A stretch of 50,947 nucleotides of DNA. Origin: Streptomyces sp. Ncost-T10-10d. Lineage in GTDB: Bacteria; Actinomycetota; Actinomycetes; Streptomycetales; Streptomycetaceae. Numbering within the stretch: position 1 is the first letter of the stretch; each line of letters begins with the position of its first letter. A model generated the notes under the pieces. That model ran no database searches, was not told the origin of the DNA, and saw nothing but the letters and a program-made list of their open reading frames with translations. The position numbers and the translations under genes were made by a program. The stretch spans positions 1 to 50,947 of the forward strand of contig NZ_FMDF01000214.1 of NCBI RefSeq assembly GCF_900091955.1. The letters are read 5' to 3'. Shown one piece after another: positions 34,149 to 41,543 of this stretch.

Positions 34149-34745
34149 TCACATGTCGTCGAGCAGTGGCGCGGCGCCGCGGCCGTCGTCGGGCAGCATC
34201 ACCAGACGTACGGCCATCTGGCGTGCGCCCGGCGGGTGTTCACCGGGCCCGCTCGCGTACTTGTGCAGCAGCGCCTGGTACTCCTCGGTGAACGCGGCGA
34301 CCTGTTCCTTCGTCATCCGCAGCCCGGCGCGGTAGATCTGGTTCCAGCCCTCCGAGGCGTCGTACCCGGCGTACGCCCGCACGACCAGACTCAGGTCATG
34401 AGTCATCTTGAGCGCGCCGATCTTCACGGCGGCCTCGCGTTCGTCCGCCGTCATCTCCAGGCCGGGCGGCGTGAAGATGTTCGTCATGAGCGACTTCCAC
34501 CAGCGCTCCCGCCCGGTGGAACGCTCCTCGATCTCCGCGATCAGCTTGAGGTCGGCGAGCTTGCGCAGGTGATAGCTGGTGGTACCGGTGGACTCGCCGA
34601 GGGCTTTGGCGACGCTGGTGGAGTTCGCTTCGCCGTGTTCGCCGAGATAACTCAGGATGTCGCGGCGCACCGGGTTGGACAGCGCCTTGTAGAAGGCCTT
34701 GAGGTCCGGGCCGGTGAGCACTCTCGTCTCGGGACGCTCGACCAT
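34149..34745 (-). CDS. ArsR-type winged-helix regulator
   Basis: This 198-residue regulator has an N-terminal ArsR-like winged helix (KALSNPVRRDILSYLGEHGE, SVAKALGESTGTTSYHLRKL) and a long C-terminal region without metal-binding cysteines. It is closer to the helix-turn-helix_20 type regulators of transporters than to metal sensors. The ATG at 34745 starts MVERPETR; MLAAM at 34757 is an alternative that would lie against the operators. Three related TGCAGA/TCTGCA sites at 34760-34811 directly upstream suggest tight autorepression. The divergent gene is a small membrane protein at 34955. Confidence 0.9.
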   Translation of the reverse strand: MVERPETRVLTGPDLKAFYKALSNPVRRDILSYLGEHGEANSTSVAKALGESTGTTSYHLRKLADLKLIAEIEERSTGRERWWKSLMTNIFTPPGLEMTADEREAAVKIGALKMTHDLSLVVRAYAGYDASEGWNQIYRAGLRMTKEQVAAFTEEYQALLHKYASGPGEHPPGARQMAVRLVMLPDDGRGAAPLLDDM

Positions 34746-34759
34746 GGCCGCCAGCATAC

Positions 34760-34811
34760 TGCAGAGATGTTCTGCAATCATTGCAGAGAATGTTTGCAGA
34801 ACATCTCTGCA
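34760..34811. promoter_or_regulatory. Clustered operators upstream of the ArsR-type gene
   Basis: Two perfect inverted repeats, TGCAGA-GATGT-TCTGCA (34760-34776) and TGCAGA-ACATC-TCTGCA (34795-34811), are mirror copies of each other. Between them is a related half-site pair, TTGCAGAGAATGTTTGCAG. The region is AT-richer than its surroundings and lies 15 bp from the start codon. Confidence 0.75.
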
Positions 34812-34954
34812 ATCGCTATTTTGGTCCGGAAGGCGCCACCGGGCGCCGGGAATCGCGGGGGCGCAGATGCACAGAGACCTGACAGGAAGGCTGTCGCCGG
34901 CAGCCGGGGCGACAGCTTTCCGGCCAACGGCCGGCGCGCCCCGGGCGGCCGCCC

Positions 34955-35227
34955 GTGTCTGACTCACTGGACGCCCGGCTGCGGGACGAGATCGACGACC
35001 AGGTCGCGGAGGCGTTCGATGCCTACCTGTCCGACCGGCTGACGGAACCAGGATTGCTGCGCGAGTCCCTGACCGCGGGGCGCGGCGCCCGGGTGGTGCT
35101 GGGCACGGTTGCACTCGGCGCCCTCGCAACGGCACTCGCACCGCCCGGCGTTGCCGCCATCTGCTGGATCTGGGGCGCGATCGCGGTGATCGATGTCACC
35201 TGGCTGTGGGCAGCTCGCCGTCACTGA
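34955..35227 (+). CDS. Small membrane protein of unknown function
   Basis: This 90-residue protein begins MSDSLDARLRDEIDDQVAEA, an acidic amphipathic helix. Two hydrophobic segments follow (about residues 48-62 and 66-82: VVLGTVALGALATAL and GVAAICWIWGAIAVIDVTWL), and it ends WAARRH. The basic tail after the last helix suggests both ends are cytoplasmic. The start is a GTG at 34955 with no strong ribosome binding site. It is divergent from the ArsR-type gene and could be its target, but there is no direct evidence. Confidence 0.7.
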   Translation: MSDSLDARLRDEIDDQVAEAFDAYLSDRLTEPGLLRESLTAGRGARVVLGTVALGALATALAPPGVAAICWIWGAIAVIDVTWLWAARRH

Positions 35228-35283
35228 CGGCCCGTGAGGCCCCTTCCTCTCATGGGCCCGTCGCGGAGGGCGGGCCCGGAACG

Positions 35284-35323
35284 ACAAGATCCCGCCTGAT
35301 CTTTCGATCGGACGGGATCTTGT
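35284..35323. terminator. Hairpin between the small membrane protein gene and tRNA-Ala
   Basis: ACAAGATCCCG (35284-35294) pairs perfectly with CGGGATCTTGT (35313-35323); the interior can also pair (TGATC/GATCG). It can terminate both the plus-strand gene and the minus-strand tRNA. Confidence 0.75.
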
Positions 35324-35331
35324 GTCTGCGG

Positions 35332-35405
35332 TGGACCTGTGGGGATTTGAACCCCAGACCCCCTCGATGCGAACGAGGTGCGCTACCAGACTGCGCCACA
35401 GGCCC
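35332..35405 (-). tRNA. tRNA-Ala (anticodon CGC)
   Basis: All four stems fold: acceptor GGGCCTG/CAGGTCC, D-stem GCGC/GCGC, anticodon stem CCTCG/CGAGG with loop TTCGCAT, and T-stem TGGGG/CCCCA with loop TTCAAAT. The anticodon CGC reads GCG (Ala). The G3-U70 wobble pair, the identity element for alanyl-tRNA synthetase, is present, and the discriminator is A. The base order after it is CCG, so CCA is not fully encoded and must be added. A hairpin terminator follows at 35284-35323. Confidence 0.95.
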
Positions 35406-35424
35406 TTGCAACGAGTGAAACTTT

Positions 35425-35444
35425 AGCACCCCCGCGGGGGTGCT
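35425..35444 (-). terminator. Perfect 20-bp palindrome after sepX, likely terminator
   Basis: AGCACCCCCG is followed by its reverse complement CGGGGGTGCT. It lies 59 bp downstream of the sepX stop and 20 bp from the 5' end of tRNA-Ala, separating the two minus-strand units. Confidence 0.55.
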
Positions 35445-35502
35445 TGGAAATCCGGTCCGTGCTGGTCAGCCGAGTCGGTGTCGCAGCGGGGCCCGAAGGG
35501 GC

Positions 35503-36615
35503 TCACTCATTGGCGGCACGGGGGCGTTCCCCGTCCTCGTACTGGTCGAAGAGCGGGGTCCGGCCACGGTCGCGGGTGCGGCGGGACTGGCTGGTGCGCT
35601 GGCGCGGCGCCGGGTCGACAGGGGGCGCCACGGGGTGCGAGGTACCCGTCTGGGTGGGCTCGGCGGTGCTGGAGCGGGCCGCGCTCCAGGTCTCCGGGTT
35701 GCCGACCTCGATGCCGCCCGTGGCGCGCGGGGCGACGGGCGCGGTGACGTACGTCGGCAGGGGAACCGGGACCGGCTCCCAGCTGTCGCCCTGGACCCGG
35801 CCGCGTTCACGCTGCTGGTCGACCCATTCCGCGTGGTCCGTCTGCTCGACCAGGGCGCGGCGGCCGGCCTCCTGCGGGGAGACCGCCGGTGCGGGCTCGG
35901 GCTCGGGGCGGCGCCCTTCGGGCTCCTCGTCGGCCTCGGCGGGGGCCGCCGCGGCCGGCTGGTGCCTGCGGGGACGGTTCTCGCGCAGATGCTGCGCCGC
36001 CACTTCGGCCCGGCGCCGGTCCATGGTGAAGGCGAACCGGTGTCGCTCCTGGGCGCGCAGATGCACGATGTACGTGCTCAGCAGCACCGCCGGAACCGCG
36101 GGTGCCCAGAGAAAGCCGAGGCCGCCGACCGCCGCGACTACCGCGCCGAGGGTGAAGGCGAGGAAGAGGACGACGGTGGTACGCCGACGGCGCGCGAGGA
36201 CCTGGAGTCGCTGGGCACGCCGGACGCGCTCGGCGTCCGTCCCGCCGGTGCGCGGGCGCGCGCGCCGCGCGGCACCGGGTCCGGGGCGTTCCCGGTCCAG
36301 GCGCGCCGGGTCGTACACCCGGGCTTCGGTATGCGCCGGAGGCGCGGCGAAGGCCCGGACGTCCACGGAATCCATTCGGTCCGTGACGACGTCCGGGTCG
36401 GCGTCGGGCCCCGCCTCCTCGGTGATGCGCTCCTGCAGCTCCTTGGCATACCGGCGCTCCATGGCCGCCCGTCCGGACAGCAGCCGGATGGCGGTGCTGA
36501 AGCGTTCCGTCGGACGGGCTTCATTGAGCTCGTCCTGCCTGCGGAGCCACATCGGCACCAAGTAGGCGGCCCAGGCCCCGACGATGACTGCGTAGATGAG
36601 GCCGCTGCTGCTCAC
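35503..36615 (-). CDS. sepX: SepX/GlpR, membrane protein of cell division (gephyrin-like molybdotransferase receptor)
   Basis: This 370-residue protein is recognised by its N-terminal helix and following motif (SGLIYAVIVGAWAAYLVPMW, then LRRQDELNEARPTERFSTAI). It is the actinobacterial GlpR family, called SepX in Streptomyces, which stabilises FtsZ rings and septa. A second hydrophobic region (about residues 150-185) is followed by a long Arg/Pro/Glu-rich cytoplasmic tail. The start is a GTG at 36615 with only a weak ribosome binding site. In Corynebacterium the partner Glp, a MoeA-like protein, binds FtsZ; its homologue lies four genes upstream here (38632-39942). An AT-rich promoter region precedes the gene. 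Confidence 0.88.
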   Translation of the reverse strand: MSSSGLIYAVIVGAWAAYLVPMWLRRQDELNEARPTERFSTAIRLLSGRAAMERRYAKELQERITEEAGPDADPDVVTDRMDSVDVRAFAAPPAHTEARVYDPARLDRERPGPGAARRARPRTGGTDAERVRRAQRLQVLARRRRTTVVLFLAFTLGAVVAAVGGLGFLWAPAVPAVLLSTYIVHLRAQERHRFAFTMDRRRAEVAAQHLRENRPRRHQPAAAAPAEADEEPEGRRPEPEPAPAVSPQEAGRRALVEQTDHAEWVDQQRERGRVQGDSWEPVPVPLPTYVTAPVAPRATGGIEVGNPETWSAARSSTAEPTQTGTSHPVAPPVDPAPRQRTSQSRRTRDRGRTPLFDQYEDGERPRAANE

Positions 36616-36773
36616 GTCTCACACCGTAGAGGGGTTTGCACGGGGGCATCCGCCAATTGGCACGGTGTGTCGCACGATCCGGCTGATATCAAGGACTTTT
36701 TTTGTGATTGTTCAGATCAGCAGTGGGTGTTTGCGCGTCCGTTTGCGGTCACATGCCGATCAATATCGAACAC
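36616..36773. promoter_or_regulatory. AT-rich intergenic region upstream of sepX
   Basis: The segment includes an eight-T run near 36698, ATTGTTCAGATCA near 36710 and ACTTATTTTATTTCC reaching into the end of the rimJ-like gene. It is the least GC-rich stretch of this part of the window. It probably holds the end of the upstream transcript and a separate sepX promoter; no specific factor site could be assigned. Confidence 0.4.
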
Positions 36774-37385
36774 TTATTTTATTTCCCGAGGCGTTCCGGG
36801 TCGTGCCTGGTGCCAGCGCCGGAGCAGCCCGTCAGGTACTTCCTCCGCGGTGAGCGCGTAGATCAGATGGTCCCGCCAGGCGCCGTCGATGTGGAGATAG
36901 CGCGGACGCAGACCTTCCTCACGGAATCCCAGTTTCTCGACGACCCTTCTGCTGGGCCCGTTCTCCGGCCGAATGCACACCTCGACGCGGTGCAGTCCGA
37001 CCCTGCGGAAGCAGTGGTCGACGGCGAGGGCGACCGCGGTCGGCATCACACCACGGCCCGCCACGTCCTGGTCGACCCAGTAGCCGATGTGACCCGAACA
37101 CATCGAGCCCCAGGTGATCCCGGCGACCGTCAGCTGACCGACCAGACGGCCCTCGTACTCGATGGCGAAGGGCAGCATCCGGCCGGCGGCGGCCTCGGAG
37201 CGCAGATGACGGACCATCTGGCGATAGGTGGGGCGCTGGGCCACCGGGCCGCCCGGGGCGGGCGGCGGCACGGTCGCCTCCCAGGGGCGCAGCCAGTCAC
37301 GGTTGCGCCGGTTGACCTCGCGCCACATGCGCTGGTCGCGCATCTTCACCGGACGGAGGGTGATCTCGCCGTCGTTGAGGACCAC
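36774..37385 (-). CDS. RimJ/RimL-type GNAT acetyltransferase
   Basis: This 203-residue N-acetyltransferase resembles those acting on the N-terminus of ribosomal proteins. It has ITLRPVKMRDQRMW..VNRRNRDWL, the GYWVDQDVAGRGVMPTAVAL acetyl-CoA motif and VEVCIRPENGPSRRVVEKLG. The GTG at 37385 lacks a ribosome binding site. An in-frame CTG at 37406 overlaps the moaB stop as CTGA, has GGGAG six bases upstream and adds LNVPTWP, so it may be the real start (210 residues). The gene follows moaB directly, in the molybdenum cofactor-sepX cluster, as is usual in Streptomyces. Confidence 0.88.
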   Translation of the reverse strand: MVLNDGEITLRPVKMRDQRMWREVNRRNRDWLRPWEATVPPPAPGGPVAQRPTYRQMVRHLRSEAAAGRMLPFAIEYEGRLVGQLTVAGITWGSMCSGHIGYWVDQDVAGRGVMPTAVALAVDHCFRRVGLHRVEVCIRPENGPSRRVVEKLGFREEGLRPRYLHIDGAWRDHLIYALTAEEVPDGLLRRWHQARPGTPREIK

Positions 37386-37402
37386 CGGCCAGGTCGGGAC
37401 GT

Positions 37403-38011
37403 TCAGCTCGGGCTCCCGGGTCGGGGGTGATCGCCGCCGCGAAGCTGGTCGACGGCGTGCACCAGAAGACGTGCGAGGACGGCGAGGCCGTCGCGCACCC
37501 CGCCGGTGGAGCCCGGCAGGTTCACGATGAGTGTGCGACCGGCGACGCCCGCGAGGCCACGGGAGAGCGCGGCGGTGGGCACCTTGTCGCGGCCCTCGGC
37601 GCGGATCGCCTCGGGGATGCCGGGGATCTCGTGGTCGAGGACGCGACGGGTGGCGTCGGGGGTGCGGTCGGTGGGCGAGATGCCCGTACCGCCGGTCGTG
37701 ACGATGACGTCGTACCCGGCGGCCACCCCGTCGCGAAGCGCCTGTTCGACCGGGTCGCCGTCGGGCACGACCCGGGGGCCGTCGACCGCGAACCCGAGCT
37801 GCGTGAGCGCCTCGGAGATCAGGGGGCCGCCCTTGTCCGCGTAGATCCCGGCGGAGGCCCGATTGGATGCGGTGACGACGAGGGCGGCGTACGGCGCGGT
37901 CAGTGCGCCGCCGAGCGGAGGCTCGGCCTGCCGGGCGTCACCGGACTGCCCGGTTCCGGACGCCGCGTTCCGGTCCGGCCCGCCGGAGGCCACCGCGTCG
38001 GGCGCGGTCAT
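37403..38011 (-). CDS. moaB: MogA/MoaB family molybdopterin adenylyltransferase
   Basis: This 202-residue cytoplasmic enzyme should adenylylate molybdopterin before metal insertion. After an N-terminal extension of about 38 residues rich in Gly, Ala and Ser, the MoaB/Mog fold begins with ALVVTASNRASAGIYADKGG. The catalytic TTGGTGISPTDRTPDAT and LPGSTGGVRDGL motifs follow. The ATG at 38011 overlaps the moaC stop by four bases. The stop overlaps the possible CTG start of the rimJ-like gene. Its partner MoeA is encoded two genes upstream. The extension is longer than in E. coli Mog, and an internal start is possible. Confidence 0.92.
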   Translation of the reverse strand: MTAPDAVASGGPDRNAASGTGQSGDARQAEPPLGGALTAPYAALVVTASNRASAGIYADKGGPLISEALTQLGFAVDGPRVVPDGDPVEQALRDGVAAGYDVIVTTGGTGISPTDRTPDATRRVLDHEIPGIPEAIRAEGRDKVPTAALSRGLAGVAGRTLIVNLPGSTGGVRDGLAVLARLLVHAVDQLRGGDHPRPGSPS

Positions 38012-38508
38012 GCGTCCGCTCCGTCCGGCGTGGTGCGCCGGTACTCGCCGGACTTGCCGCCCGACTTCGACTCGACCCGTACGTCCGTGATGACTGCCGC
38101 CTTGTCGACCGCCTTGATCATGTCGATCACGGTGAGCGCGGCGACCGAGACGGCGGTCAGGGCCTCCATCTCGACGCCGGTGCGGTCGGTGGTCTTCACC
38201 GTGGCGGTGATCTCCACCGCGTCGTCGGCGACGCTCAGGCCGACCTCGACGCCGGAGACGGCGAGCGGGTGGCAGAGCGGGATCAGTTCGGGGGTGCGTT
38301 TGGCGCCCATGATTCCGGCGATGCGGGCGGTGGCGAGGGCGTCACCCTTGGGGACTCCTTCGCCGCGGAGCAGCTCGACGACGCGCGGCGAGACGAGGAC
38401 CCGGCCGCTCGCGCGGGCCACCCGCGCGGTGACGTCCTTCTCCGAGACGTCGACCATACGGGCCGCGCCCGCCTCGTCGATGTGCGTCAGCCTGTTCTGC
38501 GTACTCAA
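38008..38508 (-). CDS. moaC: Cyclic pyranopterin monophosphate synthase MoaC
   Basis: This 166-residue enzyme makes cyclic pyranopterin monophosphate in the first step of molybdenum cofactor synthesis, together with MoaA, which is not in the window. Family motifs are LTHIDEAGAARMVDVS, GDALATARIAGIMGAKRTPE, LIPLCHPL and the GVEMEALTAVSVAALTVIDM segment with the active-site residues, ending DKAAVITDVRVE. The start is a TTG at 38508 with GCGGAG upstream; no ATG or GTG fits. The stop overlaps moaB by four bases. A GC hairpin separates it from moeA. Confidence 0.95.
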   Translation of the reverse strand: MSTQNRLTHIDEAGAARMVDVSEKDVTARVARASGRVLVSPRVVELLRGEGVPKGDALATARIAGIMGAKRTPELIPLCHPLAVSGVEVGLSVADDAVEITATVKTTDRTGVEMEALTAVSVAALTVIDMIKAVDKAAVITDVRVESKSGGKSGEYRRTTPDGADA

Positions 38509-38546
38509 CTAACTCCGCCTCGCGGTAGGGCGCCGGTTGCCCGCTC

Positions 38547-38568
38547 GGCCCGCACCGGGGTGCGGGCC
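38547..38568 (-). terminator. Hairpin between moeA and moaC
   Basis: GGCCCGCAC pairs perfectly with GTGCGGGCC around the loop CGGG. It lies between moeA and moaC on the minus strand, so it may attenuate readthrough within the cluster rather than end it. Confidence 0.5.
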
Positions 38569-38631
38569 CGGGGCCCGGGGGTGTCCCCGGGAAGGCACAG
38601 CGGCAGATACCGTACCGCCACCGCCCGGGGA

Positions 38632-39942
38632 TCAACGGAGCAGGATCACCTCGGTGTCCGTGCCGGGCTCGGCGGAGGTGACGTCCTCGGGCAGCACGAT
38701 CAGCGCATCCGCCTGGGCGAGAGCGGCGATCAGATGCGATCCGGCGCCGCCGACGGGGGTGACGGTGCCGGCCTCCGCGTCGTACGTACCGCGCAGGAAC
38801 TGGCGCTTACCGGACGGCGAGGTGAGTGCCTTGTCGGTGTTCAGCTTGGCCCTGGCGGTGGGGCGGTTCACGTCCGGAAGTCCCATCAGGGCGCGGATTG
38901 CGGGGCGTACGAACAGCTCGAAGGAGACGTACGACGAGACGGGGTTGCCCGGGAGCGCCAGCAGCGGCGTGTGTTCGGGGCCGATCGAGCCGAAGCCCTG
39001 CGGCTTGCCGGGCTGCATGGCCAGCTTGCGGAAGTCGATGCCGCTGCCGGGCTCGTCCTCGTCGCCCACCGACGACAGGGCTTCCTTGACGACGTCGTAC
39101 GCGCCGACGCTGACGCCGCCGGTGGTGACGACGATGTCGGCGCGGATCAGCTGGTCCTCGATCGTGGCGCGGAGCGTGTCGGCGTCGTCGGTGACGGCAC
39201 CGACCCGGTAGGCGATCGCCCCGGCGTCCTGGGCGGCGGCCGTGAGCGCGAAGCTGTTCGAGTCGTAGATCCGGCCACCGGTCAGCTCCTCGCCGGGCTG
39301 CACCAGTTCGCTGCCGGTCGAGATGACGACGACGCGCGGCCGGGGCCGTACCTTCACCGTCGAGCGGCCGATCGCGGCGAGCAGCCCGATCTGCGGCGGG
39401 CCGATCACCGATCCGGCGCGCAGGGCCAGATCGCCCGGCTTGACGTCGCTGCCGCGGGCCCTGACATGGGCGCGGGCCTCGACGGGGCGGTGCACGCGGA
39501 CCTCGCCGCCCGCGCCTTCGGGTGCGGCGCGGTGGGCGCGCATGGTGTCGGCGGGGCCGCCGCCCGTCCCGCCGTCGGTCCACTCGACCGGGATCACGGC
39601 CTCGGCACCGGCCGGCAGCGGGGCGCCGGTCATGATGCGGGCGGCCTCGCCCGGGCCGACGCTCCGGTCGCCGGGCAGCCCGTCGCTTCCCGCCGCGACG
39701 TCACCGATGACGGTGAGCACCGCGGGGAACTCCTCGTCGGCGCCCTGGACATCGGCCACACGGACCGCGTACCCGTCCATCGAGCTGTTGTCGAAGGGCG
39801 GCAGCGCGATCTGCACGATGACGTCCTCGACGAGGACGCAGCCCTGTGCGTCGTGCAGTTGCAGCTCGATGGGTTCGAGCGGTCGCACTGCGCCGAGAAT
39901 GTCTTCCAGGTGCTCGTCCACCGACCAGATCGTGCTGCTCAA
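38632..39942 (-). CDS. moeA: MoeA-type molybdenum insertase / gephyrin-like protein Glp
   Basis: This 436-residue protein has the four-domain MoeA layout: the N-terminal helix WSVDEHLEDIL, the PPFDNSSMDGYAV motif, RIMTGAPLPAGAEAVIPVEW, and the molybdopterin-binding domain with VVISTGSEL.PGE, TTGGVSVGAYD and LPGNPVSSYVSFE. The C-terminal beta domain ends ...EVILLR. MoeA inserts molybdate into adenylylated molybdopterin. In actinobacteria the sepX-linked copy (Glp) also acts in cell division with FtsZ. The start is a TTG at 39942 with GAGGAG ten bases upstream, five bases after the galU stop. A catalytic and a structural role are both possible. Confidence 0.92.
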   Translation of the reverse strand: MSSTIWSVDEHLEDILGAVRPLEPIELQLHDAQGCVLVEDVIVQIALPPFDNSSMDGYAVRVADVQGADEEFPAVLTVIGDVAAGSDGLPGDRSVGPGEAARIMTGAPLPAGAEAVIPVEWTDGGTGGGPADTMRAHRAAPEGAGGEVRVHRPVEARAHVRARGSDVKPGDLALRAGSVIGPPQIGLLAAIGRSTVKVRPRPRVVVISTGSELVQPGEELTGGRIYDSNSFALTAAAQDAGAIAYRVGAVTDDADTLRATIEDQLIRADIVVTTGGVSVGAYDVVKEALSSVGDEDEPGSGIDFRKLAMQPGKPQGFGSIGPEHTPLLALPGNPVSSYVSFELFVRPAIRALMGLPDVNRPTARAKLNTDKALTSPSGKRQFLRGTYDAEAGTVTPVGGAGSHLIAALAQADALIVLPEDVTSAEPGTDTEVILLR

Positions 39943-39946
39943 AGTG

Positions 39947-40849
39947 CTACATCTCCTCGGTGACGTAACTGCGGAGCCAGGTCCGGAAGTCCGGGCCCAG
40001 GTCTTCACGTTCGCACGCGAGTCTGACAATGGCACGGAGGTAATCGCCCCGGTCACCGGTGTCATAGCGGCGCCCCTTGAAGACGACGCCGTGCACGGGG
40101 CCGCCGATCTTCTCGTCCTCGGCGAGGAGTTGAAGGGCATCGGTGAGCTGGATCTCGCCGCCGCGGCCCGGCTCGGTCTTACGCAGTATGTCGAAGACGG
40201 CCGGGTCCAGGACATAGCGGCCGATGACGGCGAGGTTGCTGGGCGCCTCGGCCGTGTCGGGCTTCTCGACCAGGCCGGTGACGCGCACCACATCGCCCTG
40301 GGCGGTGGACTCGACGGCCGCGCAGCCGTACATGTGGATCTGCTCCGGCGCGACCTCCATCAGCGCGATGACATTGCCGCCCTCGCGCTCCTGGATGTCG
40401 ACCATGCGGGCCAGCAGCGGGTCGCGCGGGTCGATCAGGTCGTCGCCGAGGAGGACCGCGAACGGCTGGTCGCCGACGTGCGGTGCGGCGCACAGCACGG
40501 CGTGGCCGAGGCCGCGCGGGTCGCCCTGCCGGACGTAGTGCATGGTGGCCAGGTCACTCGACTCCTGGACCTTCTGGAGCCGTTCGGCATCTCCCTTGCG
40601 GGTGAGCGCGGACTCCAGCTCGTAATTGCGGTCGAAGTGGTCCTCAAGGGGGCGCTTGTTGCGGCCGGTGATCATCAGGACGTCGGAGAGGCCGGCGGCC
40701 ACCGCTTCCTCGACGACGTACTGGATCGCAGGCTTGTCGACGACAGGCAGCATCTCCTTGGGAGTGGCTTTGGTGGCCGGCAGGAAGCGGGTACCGAGGC
40801 CTGCGGCCGGGATGACAGCCTTGCTGATCCTGGGGTGCGACTGAGTCAT
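39947..40849 (-). CDS. galU: UTP-glucose-1-phosphate uridylyltransferase GalU
   Basis: This 300-residue cytoplasmic enzyme makes UDP-glucose from UTP and glucose-1-phosphate for cell-wall glycans, glycolipids and osmolytes. The nucleotidyltransferase motif AAGLGTRFLPATKATPKEML is complete. It is followed by VDKPAIQYVVEEA, GDDLI (metal-binding Asp), GLVEKP and the sugar-phosphate region GRRYDTGDRGDYL. The start is the ATG at 40849. It is the first gene of the minus-strand galU-moeA-moaC-moaB-rimJ-sepX series, divergent from the cyclo-ligase gene, with an inverted repeat at 40861-40898 in the promoter. Confidence 0.95.
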   Translation of the reverse strand: MTQSHPRISKAVIPAAGLGTRFLPATKATPKEMLPVVDKPAIQYVVEEAVAAGLSDVLMITGRNKRPLEDHFDRNYELESALTRKGDAERLQKVQESSDLATMHYVRQGDPRGLGHAVLCAAPHVGDQPFAVLLGDDLIDPRDPLLARMVDIQEREGGNVIALMEVAPEQIHMYGCAAVESTAQGDVVRVTGLVEKPDTAEAPSNLAVIGRYVLDPAVFDILRKTEPGRGGEIQLTDALQLLAEDEKIGGPVHGVVFKGRRYDTGDRGDYLRAIVRLACEREDLGPDFRTWLRSYVTEEM

Positions 40850-40860
40850 GCGCAGAACCA

Positions 40861-40898
40861 TAACCGGAGCGCATGGGCGGAAGATGAGACTCCGGTTA
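40861..40898. promoter_or_regulatory. Inverted repeat in the galU/cyclo-ligase divergent promoter
   Basis: TAACCGGAG (40861-40869) and CTCCGGTTA (40890-40898) are perfect nine-base arms 20 bp apart, starting 12 bp before galU. A short palindrome TATGTACATA (40913-40922) lies between this repeat and the cyclo-ligase start. Either may be an operator or a promoter element. Confidence 0.4.
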
Positions 40899-40943
40899 AC
40901 TTTGTACGCCTATATGTACATACAAGCCATTCAAAGGTGCCCA

Positions 40944-41543
40944 TTGAACACCGACATGTCCCAAAAGGCGCTTCTCAGGCGTGAACTGCTGGCCGCACGA
41001 CGCCTTCTGCCCAGGGAAGACGTGGAAAACGCCGCGACGGTTCTGACCCGGGGCGCATTGAGTCTTCCGGAGCTCTCCGGGGCGCGCACCGTCGCCGCAT
41101 ACGTCTCGGTGGGGAGCGAGCCGGGCACCCGCGCCCTGCTGGACGCGCTGCGCGAGCGGGGCGTACGGGTGCTGCTGCCGGTGCTCCTCGCGGACAACGA
41201 TCTGGACTGGGCGCCGTACGAGGGAGCCGATCGTCTGGTCCGGGCCGGCCGTGGGCTCCTGGAGCCGGACGGGGAGCACCTCGGTCCCGACGCGGTCCTG
41301 GACGCCGACGCGGTCCTGCTGCCGGGGCTCGCGGTGGACGCGCGCGGCATGCGGCTCGGTCGCGGCGGCGGCAGTTACGACCGGGTGCTGGCCCGGCTCG
41401 CCGCGGCGGGAGCGCATCCGGCGCTGGTCGTCCTGCTGTACGACAACGAGGTGGTCGCGCAGGTCCCTGAGGAACCGCACGACCACCCCGTCGACGTGGT
41501 GGTGACGCCTGCCGTGATCCGCCGGATGGGCCCTACGGTTTGA
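40944..41543 (+). CDS. 5-formyltetrahydrofolate cyclo-ligase
   Basis: This 199-residue cytoplasmic enzyme converts 5-formyltetrahydrofolate to 5,10-methenyltetrahydrofolate with ATP, returning this storage form to one-carbon metabolism. It starts with the KALLRRELLAARR helix. The C-terminal signature LLPGLAVDARGMRLGRGGGSYDR matches the family's GLAFD..G.RLG.GGGYYDR, with Ser in place of the first Tyr. The TTG at 40944 was chosen because AAGG lies six bases upstream; the ATG at 40956 is too far from it. Its 3' end overlaps the convergent penicillin acylase gene by 11 bp. Confidence 0.92.
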   Translation: MNTDMSQKALLRRELLAARRLLPREDVENAATVLTRGALSLPELSGARTVAAYVSVGSEPGTRALLDALRERGVRVLLPVLLADNDLDWAPYEGADRLVRAGRGLLEPDGEHLGPDAVLDADAVLLPGLAVDARGMRLGRGGGSYDRVLARLAAAGAHPALVVLLYDNEVVAQVPEEPHDHPVDVVVTPAVIRRMGPTV

